Shown piece after piece: positions 35,659 to 45,219 of a DNA stretch of 64,000 nucleotides. Source of the stretch: Marinibium conchae (GTDB taxonomy: Bacteria; Pseudomonadota; Gammaproteobacteria; Enterobacterales; Alteromonadaceae); NCBI RefSeq assembly GCF_015595035.1, contig NZ_JADNRN010000002.1:326647-390646 (forward strand). Reading direction: 5' to 3'. The notes below the pieces were generated by a model that was not told the DNA's origin, did no database searches, and worked only from the letters and a program-made list of their open reading frames with translations. The position numbers and the translations under genes were made by a program. The number at the start of each line of letters is the position of its first letter. Within the stretch, counting starts at the first letter, position 1.

Positions 35659-38565
35659 ATGAAAGCCTATCTTGCTTGCACAAAAAAAACCACATGCCCG
35701 TATTGCGGGGTCGGTTGTGGTGTAGAAGTTGACTTACTAAAAACAAGCGAGCAAGAGCTTCTCGGAGAACACAAATTAGAGACTAGCAATACGCAAGCGA
35801 CCCGTCTCCAAGGCTGTAAAACCCACCCTGCAAATTACGGGAAGCTGTGTGTAAAAGGTACGCATCTGTTAGAGACAGTTCAACCCGAGGGCAGGCTTAT
35901 TCAGCCAAGTATTTTGGGCCGTGATTGTGAGTGGGATGAAGCCACAACACTGGTTGCAAACAAGTTAAAGAATACTATTGCTAAATATGGCCCAGATGCT
36001 GTCGCTTTTTATGTTTCCGGGCAACTTCTCACCGAAGACTATTACGTTGCCAATAAATTAATGAAAGGTTTTATCGGTAGCGGTAATATCGATACTAATT
36101 CACGCTTATGTATGTCGTCTGCGGTGGCCGGATATAAGCGAGCTTTTGGCGCAGATATGGTTCCGTGTAACTACGAAGATTTAGAGCAAACTGATCTGCT
36201 AGTATTAGTCGGCGCGAACCCAGCATGGACACATCCAATACTCTTTCAGCGAATTGAAAAAGCAAAAACGCGTAACCCGAACATGCGCGTTTTTTTAATA
36301 GACCCACGCGAAACTGCATCATCGAGTTTGGCAGATTTACACCTACAAATCAGACCGGGTAGCGATGCCATTTTGTATAATGGTTTATTGAATTATATCG
36401 CTTCAGCGCAGGTTATGCGTAGCCCGTCCTCAAGCTCCCATGATACAACTATTCATACTAGCTATGGCTTAAATCAGGCTTTTATTGACCAACATACCGA
36501 CGGGTTTGATGCTGCAATAGAAGCTGTTTGTGAATACTCACTTCAGGTAACTGCAGAGCTATGCGATGTGCCCATTGACGACTTGATTGTCTTCTATAAA
36601 ACCTTTGTAAAATCACCTAGCGCGATCAGTTTTTATTCGATGGGAGTAAATCAATCTGTATCGGGTGTCGACAACGCCAATGCAATTATTAACTGTCATC
36701 TCGCGACAGGTAAAATTGGCAAGCCCGGGTGTGGCCCTTTCTCCATTACAGGGCAACCTAATGCGATGGGAGGAAGGGAAGTTGGTGGTCTAGCAAATAT
36801 GCTTGCTGCTCACATGGATATCGAGAATCCAAATCATCATGATTTGGTAGGGCGCTTTTGGAAAACTGAAAATTTAACAAGATCTCAAGGCTTCAAGGCC
36901 GTCGATATGTTTGATGCGATCAACGAAGGTAAAATTAAGTTTATATGGATCATGGCAACCAACCCTGTCGTGAGCATGCCCAATAGAAGCAAAATTGAGG
37001 CAGCACTGAGTAAGTGCGAAACCGTGGTGGTTTCCGACTGCGTTAAGAAGAATGACACTTTAGCGTTTGCACATATAAAATTGCCTGCGACTGGTTGGTC
37101 GGAAAAAGACGGCACAGTTACCAATTCGGAGCGCCGTATTTCTCGCCAACGTGCCTTGTTCCCTGCATTAGGGAAGGCTAGACACGACTGGCAGATTATT
37201 TCTGAAGTGGCGCAAAAAATTGGCTTTGCCGATGAGTTCGCTTATACCAAAGCTGCCGACATCTTCGATGAGCATTGCCGCTTAACAGCCTTTGAAAACA
37301 CGGGAAGTCGAGCCCTCGATTTATCAGCTTTGTGCGGCTTGAGCCCAGAACAATACGATGCACTTGAGCCTATTCAATGGCCGGTAAATAGCAAGAATCC
37401 AAACGGCACAGCAAGAGGATTTACTGACGCTTCCTTTTTTACCGATACTAAACGAGCGAAGTTTATTCCTATTCATCCAAAGCGTCCTGAGCAGATGACA
37501 TCTGCAAATTATCCGTTTGTGCTTAACACGGGGAGAAGTCGCGATCATTGGCATACCATGACGCGAACAGGCAATGCTGCTCGATTACATGAACATAGCG
37601 ATAAGTGTGAATTAGCTATCCATCCAACTGATGCGGCTAAACTAGGCATAACTAATGGCGAATTAGTGAGTATTTGTTCTGCGCTTACTAAACGCGTAGA
37701 CAATTCTGTCGTGCTTCCTGTCAAATTGAGTTCATCTCAGCGTAGAGGCGAAATATTCGCGCCTATCCATTGGTCAAAAACATGGAGTTCAAGCGTTCAT
37801 ATCACAAGCTTGTTTAGTGATGCCCGAGACGCCTTGTCGGGTCAGCCGGAATTAAAGCACGCGGCCGTAGCACTGACCAAGCAGGAATGTCTGATGCATG
37901 CAAGTTTGTATTCAAAAGACGAGATTGACAACAGAAGCCTATTTAGTTTTTGTGATTACTGGACGAAAACAAAACTAGAAAATGGCTATCGTTATGAGCT
38001 TGCGCTACTTAAAAAATCACATAGCGCTTTTGCAGATGTGATAGAGCCTTGCCTTTGGTACGAGATCATATCCGAACATTTAGCCTTGGGCTCTAGTTTC
38101 CAGTGCCTAGCTAAACCTCAGGCGATAAATGCAGTTAGCGTTGCTGAAGACGACTTAGCAATAGCCTTATTTATTGATTCAATAGCTAACTCAGATACTG
38201 CTGTCTCGTCTGCTCCGATTGAACGTCACGAAGAATGCGCTTGGGTTAATAGCCTACTATCAAAAGAAGCAATAGCGCTAGAAGATATAGCAAGCTTGTT
38301 GCGTCGAGACATAAGCGCGGAATTTACCGAAGGAAGGCTTATCTGCAGTTGCTTCCAAGTCAGAGAAAAATCCATTATTACTGCAATTAAGGCAGGCGAT
38401 GATAGTGTTCAAAAGTTGGGCGCTAAACTTAAATGTGGCACTAACTGTGGCTCTTGCCGCTCTGAGTTAGCGTCGCTTATCAAAGATCATAAAAGCGAAA
38501 GTAAAATAGCCGAAAAAAGGACTGATGACGTCATTCCTGTTATGCAATTAGAGGCATCACTATGA
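35659..38565 (+). CDS. nasA: assimilatory nitrate reductase, catalytic subunit
   Basis: A 968-aa molybdopterin enzyme reducing nitrate to nitrite in the cytoplasm; no Tat signal. The N-terminal 4Fe-4S motif is CPYCGVGCGVEV with the fourth Cys in KLCVKG. Mo-bis-MGD domains follow (SRLCMSSAVAGYKRAFG holding the Mo-ligand Cys, and GQPNAMGGREVGG). The C-terminus has a BFD-type 2Fe-2S domain (CSCFQVREKSIITAIKAG and CGTNCGSCRSEL), typical of NasA/NarB-like enzymes that take electrons from NADH/ferredoxin partners. It overlaps cobA by ATGA. Confidence 0.96.
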   Translation: MKAYLACTKKTTCPYCGVGCGVEVDLLKTSEQELLGEHKLETSNTQATRLQGCKTHPANYGKLCVKGTHLLETVQPEGRLIQPSILGRDCEWDEATTLVANKLKNTIAKYGPDAVAFYVSGQLLTEDYYVANKLMKGFIGSGNIDTNSRLCMSSAVAGYKRAFGADMVPCNYEDLEQTDLLVLVGANPAWTHPILFQRIEKAKTRNPNMRVFLIDPRETASSSLADLHLQIRPGSDAILYNGLLNYIASAQVMRSPSSSSHDTTIHTSYGLNQAFIDQHTDGFDAAIEAVCEYSLQVTAELCDVPIDDLIVFYKTFVKSPSAISFYSMGVNQSVSGVDNANAIINCHLATGKIGKPGCGPFSITGQPNAMGGREVGGLANMLAAHMDIENPNHHDLVGRFWKTENLTRSQGFKAVDMFDAINEGKIKFIWIMATNPVVSMPNRSKIEAALSKCETVVVSDCVKKNDTLAFAHIKLPATGWSEKDGTVTNSERRISRQRALFPALGKARHDWQIISEVAQKIGFADEFAYTKAADIFDEHCRLTAFENTGSRALDLSALCGLSPEQYDALEPIQWPVNSKNPNGTARGFTDASFFTDTKRAKFIPIHPKRPEQMTSANYPFVLNTGRSRDHWHTMTRTGNAARLHEHSDKCELAIHPTDAAKLGITNGELVSICSALTKRVDNSVVLPVKLSSSQRRGEIFAPIHWSKTWSSSVHITSLFSDARDALSGQPELKHAAVALTKQECLMHASLYSKDEIDNRSLFSFCDYWTKTKLENGYRYELALLKKSHSAFADVIEPCLWYEIISEHLALGSSFQCLAKPQAINAVSVAEDDLAIALFIDSIANSDTAVSSAPIERHEECAWVNSLLSKEAIALEDIASLLRRDISAEFTEGRLICSCFQVREKSIITAIKAGDDSVQKLGAKLKCGTNCGSCRSELASLIKDHKSESKIAEKRTDDVIPVMQLEASL

Positions 38566-39449
38566 ACGTATTTAAGAGTAAGGCGATAGACTCGTTGCAT
38601 CCGAATTTAGTATTTAAATCACTATCGGCTTTCATGCCTAGTTTTGCAAGACGAGACGAAAAGGCAAAAGCAAGAAAGCAAGGTAGCGTGGCGATTGTTG
38701 GCGCTGGTCCCGGCGATGCAGAATTGCTTACCATAAAAGCTTACAAGGCGCTGCAGAGCGCCGACATTGTTATGTTTGATTGGTTAGTCGATGAATCGGT
38801 ACTGAGGTTAATCCCTGCGCAAGTTGAAAAAGAGTTTGTTGGCAAGCGTGCGGGCCGCCACAGCATGGTGCAAGACGATATTTGTCGTCGAATGCTCATG
38901 CATGCCCAAGCGGGAAAAACAGTTGTGCGCCTAAAGGGCGGCGACCCTGCTATTTTCGCAAGAACAGTTGAAGAAAGCGATATACTTACTAAGCATGATA
39001 TTCCTTTTTATATTGTACCAGGAATAACGGCTGCATCAGGTGCGTCCGCCTATTCAGGTATTCCACTCACTCACCGGGATTGCGCTCAATCAGTTAGATT
39101 TATCACGGCGAGTCTTCGCAATCCTGAATCCGAACCAAAGTGGCAGGAAATCGTCGACAGTAGCAATAATCAAACCTTGGTTTTTTATATGGGCCTTAAA
39201 AAGTTAAGTGTAATTTGTACGCGTCTGCAACAGCATGGCATGGCTGAAAATATGCCTGTTGCTGTTATTGATAAAGCCTGTACTGAGGGGCAACGCATGG
39301 TCAAATCGACCGTTGAGAGTGTTGCCCAGCGAGTTAATGAAGAAAAATTCGATGGTCCGGCGATGATCATAGTTGGGAAAGTGGTAAACTATGAGCAATT
39401 GGTATCAAAAAAGTTGATGAAACAAGCTCAACTTATTTCATCGTTTTAA
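38562..39449 (+). CDS. cobA: uroporphyrinogen-III C-methyltransferase (SUMT)
   Basis: A 295-aa SAM-dependent enzyme making precorrin-2 on the route to sirohaem, the NirB cofactor. Hallmarks: VAIVGAGPGDAELLTIKAYKAL, VRLKGGDPAIFAR and VPGITAASGASAYSGIPLTHR. An N-terminal extension of about 40 residues is unusual. The ATGA overlap with nasA shows tight coupling. CysG-type dehydrogenase/chelatase functions are not encoded here and must come from elsewhere. Confidence 0.95.
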   Translation: MNVFKSKAIDSLHPNLVFKSLSAFMPSFARRDEKAKARKQGSVAIVGAGPGDAELLTIKAYKALQSADIVMFDWLVDESVLRLIPAQVEKEFVGKRAGRHSMVQDDICRRMLMHAQAGKTVVRLKGGDPAIFARTVEESDILTKHDIPFYIVPGITAASGASAYSGIPLTHRDCAQSVRFITASLRNPESEPKWQEIVDSSNNQTLVFYMGLKKLSVICTRLQQHGMAENMPVAVIDKACTEGQRMVKSTVESVAQRVNEEKFDGPAMIIVGKVVNYEQLVSKKLMKQAQLISSF

Positions 39450-39469
39450 CAGGAAGTAGTTAAGCCCTC

Positions 39470-40507
39470 ATGTTGTCACCTGACCAAAGCCAATTCATGC
39501 GCTACGTTCAAGCTATCGGGCGTGGGCAACGAAGCGGACGAAGTTTAGAGCAAGCAGAAGCACAAGATGCGATGCGTTTGTTGCTAGAATCCAAAGTCAC
39601 GCCTGAGCAAAAAGGTGCCTTCCTTATGCTCCTTCGCGTGCGTGAGGAAACTGGCGCAGAAGTTGCCGGTTTTACTCAAGCCTGCAGACAAACCCTGATC
39701 GACGATGTGAGCAAGGTGCAAGTTGACCTTGATATTGGTTGTTATGCTGGAAAACGTCGGCAGTTGCCTTGGTTTTTGTTGGCCGTGGCGTGTTTGGTTG
39801 AAAATGGAACGAGTGTTCTAATGCATGGTACTCAAGAGCCGCAATCAAAACGTTTGTATATCGATACCGCTCTGAGTCAACTATTTAAACAAAAAGCAAA
39901 CATCCTGAAAGCTAGCTCCATCTCAGATGCTGCAACGAAATTAGCACGCCAAGGTTTTGTGTACGCCAATCTATCGATATTGCATCCACAACTCGACGAG
40001 CTGATTCAACTGCGCGCGCTTTTTGGTTTACGTAGCTGCGCCAACACCCTCGCGAGAATGCTTAACCCCTTTAACGCTAACTATTCGGTGCAAGGTGTGC
40101 ATCATAAACATGTGGATGACAAACATATGGAAGTTGCAAAGCGTTTAATTGAAGCTAATGTACTTTGCTTCCGTGGTGAAGGTGGTGAACCTGAAATTGA
40201 TCCAAGTAAGGACACTCGTTTACTCTTTAGTCGTTCTGGTGTAAACACGGAAATAGTCGTAAGCGCAGATCAGCGTTGGGAATTAAAACCAAAAGAGCTC
40301 GAAGTCGAGCAATTGCTAGCGCTTTGGCAAAGTGCGTTAATGCACCCTTATGGTGAGAAAACAGCAATCTCCACCTTATGTGCGCTACTGATCTTACTGA
40401 ATTCAGAAAAATCAGAGTCTAGTTTTAAAAGCACCTACAAAATAGCTGAAGAGATGTGGATGCAGCGTAATCGCAGTAAATTTCTAGGTTTAGAGCTCAG
40501 CAGTTAG
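39470..40507 (+). CDS. ybiB: YbiB-like protein of the anthranilate phosphoribosyltransferase fold (TrpD2)
   Basis: A 345-aa protein. The helical N-terminal domain (SGRSLEQAEAQDAMRLLLESKVTPEQKGAFLMLLRVREETGAE) and the following alpha/beta domain follow TrpD. The phosphoribosyl-binding Gly-rich loop is altered (DIGCYAGKRRQLPW) as in YbiB/TrpD2, which binds nucleic acid rather than making tryptophan. It is the last gene of the nirB operon (20-bp gap after cobA), a common place in gammaproteobacterial nitrate clusters. Role in nitrogen assimilation unknown. Confidence 0.85.
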   Translation: MLSPDQSQFMRYVQAIGRGQRSGRSLEQAEAQDAMRLLLESKVTPEQKGAFLMLLRVREETGAEVAGFTQACRQTLIDDVSKVQVDLDIGCYAGKRRQLPWFLLAVACLVENGTSVLMHGTQEPQSKRLYIDTALSQLFKQKANILKASSISDAATKLARQGFVYANLSILHPQLDELIQLRALFGLRSCANTLARMLNPFNANYSVQGVHHKHVDDKHMEVAKRLIEANVLCFRGEGGEPEIDPSKDTRLLFSRSGVNTEIVVSADQRWELKPKELEVEQLLALWQSALMHPYGEKTAISTLCALLILLNSEKSESSFKSTYKIAEEMWMQRNRSKFLGLELSS

Positions 40508-40576
40508 ACATTACCAACACATTTATTGATGTAAAACAGTGCCTCTTATTAGCTGTTTCGCTTTAGATGGTATTCA

Positions 40577-40592
40577 GGGGCTCAGCGTTGCA
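40577..40592 (+). promoter_or_regulatory. weak sigma-54 promoter candidate for nasT
   Basis: A perfect TTGCA -12 box (40588-40592) lies at the correct GG-N10-GC distance from GG at 40578-40579, but the -24 box is poor (AGGGGC for TGGCAC). Reported because the two neighbouring nitrogen operons have similar elements. Confidence 0.25.
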
Positions 40593-40637
40593 TGAAAATT
40601 GCAGTGAAGGGCTGGTATACACAAAAACCTGAATTCA

Positions 40638-41252
40638 ATGGCCATCAAAATTAGCAAAAACACTCACTCAGATAAAGTACTGAGCATTTTATTAATCGAT
40701 GACAATCCAGAGAGAGCCGATGCACTTTTAAAAGCTCTGCAGCATTCTCGCTATCATATTAATCATATCGTTAGCTCCGGTGTGTCGTTGTTAAAACAAG
40801 TGAACGACCTAAAGCCCGATATGGTGGTTATTGATATCGAGTCACCCGATCGCGATATTTTAGACAGCCTTCATACATTATCGAGTTTCAACCCAAAACC
40901 TATTGTGATGTTTGCCGAACAAGAAGATTCCGACACTATTACACAATCGGTGAAGTCTGGCGTAAGTGCTTATGTTTGCGGGAACGCTGACCCATCTCGC
41001 GTGAGGGCCATACTCGATGCAGCTCTTGCTCGATTTGAAGACTATCAAAGTGTCAAACAAGAGCTAGTAAGCACTAAAAATAAGTTAGAAGCAAAACAAC
41101 TTATTGATCAGGCGAAAAGACTGCTGATCACTACTAAAAAGATGAGCGAAGAAGAAGCCTTTCACTCACTCCGCAAAATGGCAATGGATACAGGTCAAAA
41201 AATGGAAGATGTGTCAAAAACCATTATTAGCCTACTAAATACCATTAAATGA
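40638..41252 (+). CDS. nasT: NasT-type response regulator with ANTAR RNA-binding domain
   Basis: A 204-aa antiterminator. The N-terminal receiver-like domain (ILLIDDNPERADAL, VVIDIESPDRDIL) is joined by a coiled coil to a C-terminal ANTAR domain (IDQAKRLLITTKKMSEEEAFHSLRKMAMD). In known systems NasT is held by NasS until nitrate binds, and then prevents termination in nas/nir leaders. Both leaders in this window (32.4 kb and 42.6 kb) carry the expected hairpin plus terminator arrangement. It is ten bases upstream of nasS; the order here is nasT-nasS. Confidence 0.93.
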   Translation: MAIKISKNTHSDKVLSILLIDDNPERADALLKALQHSRYHINHIVSSGVSLLKQVNDLKPDMVVIDIESPDRDILDSLHTLSSFNPKPIVMFAEQEDSDTITQSVKSGVSAYVCGNADPSRVRAILDAALARFEDYQSVKQELVSTKNKLEAKQLIDQAKRLLITTKKMSEEEAFHSLRKMAMDTGQKMEDVSKTIISLLNTIK

Positions 41253-41262
41253 GCCTATCTAC

Positions 41263-42351
41263 ATGAAAAATATGACAAACAGAACTCTAAAACTAGGCTT
41301 TGTGCCACTTACCGATAGTGCTCCATTAATAACCGCCCTAAAAAGAGGCTATTTTGCTGAACTTGGCTTAGACGTTGAGTTATGCCCGCAGAACTCGTGG
41401 TCTACTCTACGCGATAAATTACAAAGTGGTATGTTAGATGCTGCGCAATTGCTCGCACCTATGCCTTTAGCGAGTACCTTAGGTCTTGATGGTGCAAAAG
41501 TTGCCATGAAAGTACCTTTAGTACTAAGTCAAAACGGCAACGCAATAACTCTATCAAAGCATTTGGTTGATGAAGTACTTAGCCTAAATAAGTTAAGCGA
41601 TCTTCCTTTCCCGATGCCTGCAAAGCTATTGCAAGCATCGGTTGATAAACGCAAGAAAGAAGGCAAAGAAAAACTGCGACTAGCAAGTGTGTTTCCCTAT
41701 AGTTGTCATCAGTATCAAATCAATGACTGGTTACGTCAGGCCAATTTACTAGAGCACGTTGATGTAATTACTCTACCTCCGTCTGCGATGGCAGAAAGTC
41801 TTGTAGCAGGAATGATCGACGGCTTTTGTGTCGGTGGCCCTTGGAATGCAAAATCAGTGAGGGAAGAGAGCGGTGTTACAGTCCTAACCTCGTACCATAT
41901 TTGGAAAGACAAAACCGAAAAAGTCCTCGCCGTTACTGAGCTCTTTTTTGACCAAAATCCAGAACTATTGATTCGACTTGTTACGGCTCTTATTAAAGCC
42001 TGTGAATGGCTTGAGCCCCAAATAAATCGTTTTGAGGCTGCTCGTTGGCTCCAGCAAAGTGCTTTAAGTGATGAACCTCTGGATACCATAGCACCGTCGT
42101 TATTGGGCAGTTGTATTACCCAGGCTACAAAAAGCCCGCAATTAGTGCCTAATTACAATCGCTTTATGTCCAGCATTGAAGAAAGCATTAATCGTCCACT
42201 CGATATTGGTCAAAAATGGATTTTAACAAAAATGCGGGAGGCGAATCAGATATCCATTAGTGTTAAAAGCATTGAACTCGATAAGCTGGCAGTGTTTGAA
42301 AATAGTATTTTTGACGAAGCCATGAAGCGAATAAAGGAAGCACAGCTTTAG
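41263..42351 (+). CDS. nasS: NasS-like cytoplasmic nitrate sensor
   Basis: A 362-aa protein of the NrtA substrate-binding fold (LKLGFVPLTDSAPLITALKRGYFAELGLDVEL, VFPYSCHQYQINDWLR, GFCVGGPWN), but with no signal peptide, so it stays in the cytoplasm. That is the mark of NasS, which binds nitrate/nitrite and releases NasT. It pairs with the upstream nasT. The start may be Met1 or Met4. Confidence 0.92.
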   Translation: MKNMTNRTLKLGFVPLTDSAPLITALKRGYFAELGLDVELCPQNSWSTLRDKLQSGMLDAAQLLAPMPLASTLGLDGAKVAMKVPLVLSQNGNAITLSKHLVDEVLSLNKLSDLPFPMPAKLLQASVDKRKKEGKEKLRLASVFPYSCHQYQINDWLRQANLLEHVDVITLPPSAMAESLVAGMIDGFCVGGPWNAKSVREESGVTVLTSYHIWKDKTEKVLAVTELFFDQNPELLIRLVTALIKACEWLEPQINRFEAARWLQQSALSDEPLDTIAPSLLGSCITQATKSPQLVPNYNRFMSSIEESINRPLDIGQKWILTKMREANQISISVKSIELDKLAVFENSIFDEAMKRIKEAQL

Positions 42352-42438
42352 TGCGCGTTGCACAAGAATGATTCATAAAGCCGGTTTTTCATTTTGTTTT
42401 AAAAATGTTAAGTGCATGAATTTTATATAAAATAAAGT

Positions 42439-42454
42439 TGGCATCATTGATGCT
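42439..42454 (+). promoter_or_regulatory. sigma-54 promoter candidate for nrt operon
   Basis: TGGCAT-N5-ATGCT keeps GG-N10-GC exactly; the -24 box matches 5 of 6 and the -12 box 4 of 5 consensus bases. Confidence 0.55.
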
Positions 42455-42571
42455 ATATCTATAGTGATGCTAACAGTATCATGCAGCAAAGTAATACTGG
42501 GTTCTCCAATAACCAAATATTATTTTGCTGATACAACAACAATAATAATAATTAACGACATGGAGTCATTT

Positions 42572-42587
42572 TCACCAATGTAGGTGA
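42572..42587 (+). promoter_or_regulatory. ANTAR-target hairpin in nrtA leader
   Basis: TCACC and GGTGA pair around the hexanucleotide loop AATGTA, which has A at position 1 and G at position 4, the features known for ANTAR-protein targets. It lies 19 bases before the terminator stem, as expected for the hairpin next to the attenuator. Confidence 0.7.
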
Positions 42588-42606
42588 GAATGCTCAGGCA
42601 AAGTAG

Positions 42607-42652
42607 CCCGCAACCAAGGTATGAAAATGCTTATGGTTGTGGGTTTTTTTTT
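42607..42652 (+). terminator. attenuator terminator before nrtA
   Basis: CCCGCAACCA (42607-42616) pairs with TGGTTGTGGG (42634-42643, one G-U pair) and is followed by nine Ts. Confidence 0.92.
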
Positions 42653-42739
42653 GAACGGATAAAAGTCTGCCAAAGCATTCAGAATTTAATGATATAGGCA
42701 CTTGGGTTTAGATCATTTCTAGGTAAGGAAAGAAAGCAA

Positions 42740-44164
42740 ATGAAAAACAGTAAAACAAAATTATCGGCAAAGCAGACAAGTTCTGGCTTGAGAGCACTCA
42801 TTAATCGAGGTGCATCAGCCTTATTAGTTGCCTCGTCACTTTTTGTAGGGGCTGCTAATGCAGTTGCGACCGACAAAGTGGGTTATGCCGAAAAAGAAGA
42901 ACTGAAAATAGGGTTTATTAAACTTACCGATATGGCTCCGCTTGCGATTGCCTACGAAAAAGGTTATTTCGAAGACGAAGGTTTATATGTAACTTTAGAG
43001 GCACAAGCTAATTGGAAGGTGCTATTAGACCGAGTTATTGACGGTCAACTAGATGGGGCACACATGCTTGCGGGTCAGCCGCTAGGCGCAACCATTGGTT
43101 ACGGAACCGAAGCGCACATTATCACGGCTTTCAGCATGGACTTAAATGGTAACGGCATCACGATGTCTAATGATATCTGGGCGCAAATGAAGCCAAATAT
43201 TCCACATGAAAATGGTAAACCGGTGCACCCTATAAAAGCGGATTATTTAAAGCCTGTTGTTGAAAAGTTATCAAGCGAAGGTAAGCCTTTCAAAATGGGT
43301 ATGGTATTTCCAGTATCTACGCATAACTACGAGTTACGTTATTGGTTAGCTGCTGGTGGTATTCACCCAGGCTATTACGCTCCTCATAAAGGCGATACTA
43401 GCGGTCAGATCGATGCTCAAGCCTTGTTGTCTGTCACACCTCCACCTCAAATGCCAGCAACCATGGAAGCGGGAACTATACATGGCTATTGCGTGGGTGA
43501 ACCATGGAATCAGCAAGCGGTATTTAAAGGTATCGGTGTGCCGGTGATCACCGACTATGAAATATGGAAAAACAACCCTGAAAAAGTATTTGGTGTAAGT
43601 GCGAAGTGGGCTGAAGAAAATCCTAACACTCACATTAGAGTTGTAAAGGCGATGATCAGAGCTGCGATGTGGTTAGATGCTAACGACAATGCCAACCGAC
43701 CAGAAGCCGTTAAGATCCTTGCAAAAAGCACTTATGTTGGTGCTGACGAAGAAGTTATTGCCAACAGCATGACGGGTACTTTTGAATATGAGAAAGGCGA
43801 TAAGCGTGATATCCCAGATTTCAACGTGTTCTTCCGCCACAACGCAACTTATCCTTATTACAGCGACGCTATTTGGTATCTCACGCAAATGCGCAGATGG
43901 GGACAAATTTCTGAAGCAAAATCAGATGATTGGTATATGAAAACGGCCAAGGAAGTATACAAGCCAGCAATCTATGCCATTGCCGCTCAGGAATTGATTA
44001 AAGAGGGTAAAGCAAAAGCCTCTGACTTCCCAAGCTTTGCAAGCGAAACCGGTTTCAAACCACCGCAAACAGAGTTTATCGACAACATTACCTTCGATGG
44101 AACTCAGCCAAATGCTTATTTAGAGTCATTTAAGATAGGTTTAAAAGGTCAGCAGAAGCTTTAA
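42740..44164 (+). CDS. nrtA: nitrate ABC transporter, periplasmic substrate-binding protein
   Basis: A 474-aa NrtA/NasF-type binding protein. The N-terminus ends in [16 protein letters not shown], a Sec signal peptide with a long basic n-region. [46 protein letters not shown] and GYCVGEPWN are shared with the cytoplasmic NasS encoded upstream. It delivers nitrate (possibly nitrite) to NrtB/NrtD. AAGGAAAG precedes the ATG. Confidence 0.95.
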   Translation: MKNSKTKLSAKQTSSGLRALINRGASALLVASSLFVGAANAVATDKVGYAEKEELKIGFIKLTDMAPLAIAYEKGYFEDEGLYVTLEAQANWKVLLDRVIDGQLDGAHMLAGQPLGATIGYGTEAHIITAFSMDLNGNGITMSNDIWAQMKPNIPHENGKPVHPIKADYLKPVVEKLSSEGKPFKMGMVFPVSTHNYELRYWLAAGGIHPGYYAPHKGDTSGQIDAQALLSVTPPPQMPATMEAGTIHGYCVGEPWNQQAVFKGIGVPVITDYEIWKNNPEKVFGVSAKWAEENPNTHIRVVKAMIRAAMWLDANDNANRPEAVKILAKSTYVGADEEVIANSMTGTFEYEKGDKRDIPDFNVFFRHNATYPYYSDAIWYLTQMRRWGQISEAKSDDWYMKTAKEVYKPAIYAIAAQELIKEGKAKASDFPSFASETGFKPPQTEFIDNITFDGTQPNAYLESFKIGLKGQQKL

Positions 44165-44191
44165 GGCTTCTGCTCACAGAGGAATTCAAAC

Positions 44192-45184
44192 ATGTTAAAG
44201 TCTAATACAGCGCCGATGTTTCTACAAAATGTAAAAACCAGTAAGCTAAAAGAACAGTTTTTTACCACCCTTAATGCCATGCTGCTGCCACTGATTGGAC
44301 TTTTAATCTTTGTTGCTTTGTGGGCTATGATAGCGAAGAATATCGATACTTCGCTTGGCGAGTTTCCTGGGCCAGTGGCTGTTTGGGAGCAAACGGGTAC
44401 GCTCATTGATGAGCATGTTGCTCAGCAAGAAAAGGCCGAAGCGTTTTATGAGCGCCAAGAAGAGCGAAATGCGAAACGTCTTGCTGACGACCCGTCTTAT
44501 GTTCCTAAAATTCGCCCTTTCACTGGCGCGCCCACATTCTTCGACCAAATATGGACTAGTTTGTATACCGTTGCGATAGGCTTTTTAATTGCTTCTGTAA
44601 TAGCTGTCCCGTTGGGTATTCTGTGCGGGTTAAGTAAGGGTGTTTATACTGCCATAAATCCCCTAATCCAATTATTCAAACCAGTATCACCTCTTGCGTG
44701 GCTGCCTCTAGTAACGATGGTTGTGAGTGCCTTGTATGTGAGCGACGATCCGTTGTTTTCAAAGTCTTTTGTGACTTCAGCAATCACGGTAGCGCTCTGT
44801 TGTTTGTGGCCAACCTTGATTAATACTGCGGTAGGCGTGTCGAGCATTGATAAAGACCTTATCAATGTGAGCAAAGTTCTTCGTCTCAAGCCCCTAACAC
44901 ACGTGGTGAAAATCGTTTTACCTTCGTCGATCCCCGCTATTTTTACTGGCTTGAGATTGAGCTTGGGTATTGGTTGGATGGTGCTTATTGCAGCAGAAAT
45001 GTTAGCGCAGAATCCAGGTTTAGGTAAGTTTGTATGGGATGAATTCCAAAACGGTAGCTCAGAATCTCTTGCTCGCATTATGGTGGCGGTACTTACCATA
45101 GGGATCATTGGTTTCGGACTTGATAGATTGATGTTAGTCATTCAACGAAAAGTAAGCTGGGACAAGAGCGTATCACTCCGCTAA
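44192..45184 (+). CDS. nrtB: nitrate ABC transporter permease
   Basis: A 330-aa inner-membrane permease of the NrtB/SsuC group. A first helix (LLPLIGLLIFVALWAMIA) is followed by a roughly 70-residue charged loop (EKAEAFYERQEERNAKRLA) and a five-helix BPD_transp_1 core with the EAA-like loop INVSKVLRLKPLTHVVKIVLPSSIPAIFTGLRLSLG. RBS GAGGAA. It lies between nrtA and the ATPase gene. Confidence 0.94.
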   Translation: MLKSNTAPMFLQNVKTSKLKEQFFTTLNAMLLPLIGLLIFVALWAMIAKNIDTSLGEFPGPVAVWEQTGTLIDEHVAQQEKAEAFYERQEERNAKRLADDPSYVPKIRPFTGAPTFFDQIWTSLYTVAIGFLIASVIAVPLGILCGLSKGVYTAINPLIQLFKPVSPLAWLPLVTMVVSALYVSDDPLFSKSFVTSAITVALCCLWPTLINTAVGVSSIDKDLINVSKVLRLKPLTHVVKIVLPSSIPAIFTGLRLSLGIGWMVLIAAEMLAQNPGLGKFVWDEFQNGSSESLARIMVAVLTIGIIGFGLDRLMLVIQRKVSWDKSVSLR

Positions 45185-45219
45185 ACCCAATTTAAACGCA
45201 ATTATTAGAGGAACAAATT

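Larger units (their letters stand above)
42352..42739 (+). promoter_or_regulatory. nrtA leader region with promoter, hairpin and attenuator
   Basis: A gene-free stretch between nasS and nrtA. It holds a sigma-54-type promoter candidate (42439-42454), an A-rich spacer, an ANTAR-type hairpin (42572-42587) and a strong terminator (42607-42652), about 88 bases before the nrtA ATG. The organisation repeats that of the nirB leader. Confidence 0.75.
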
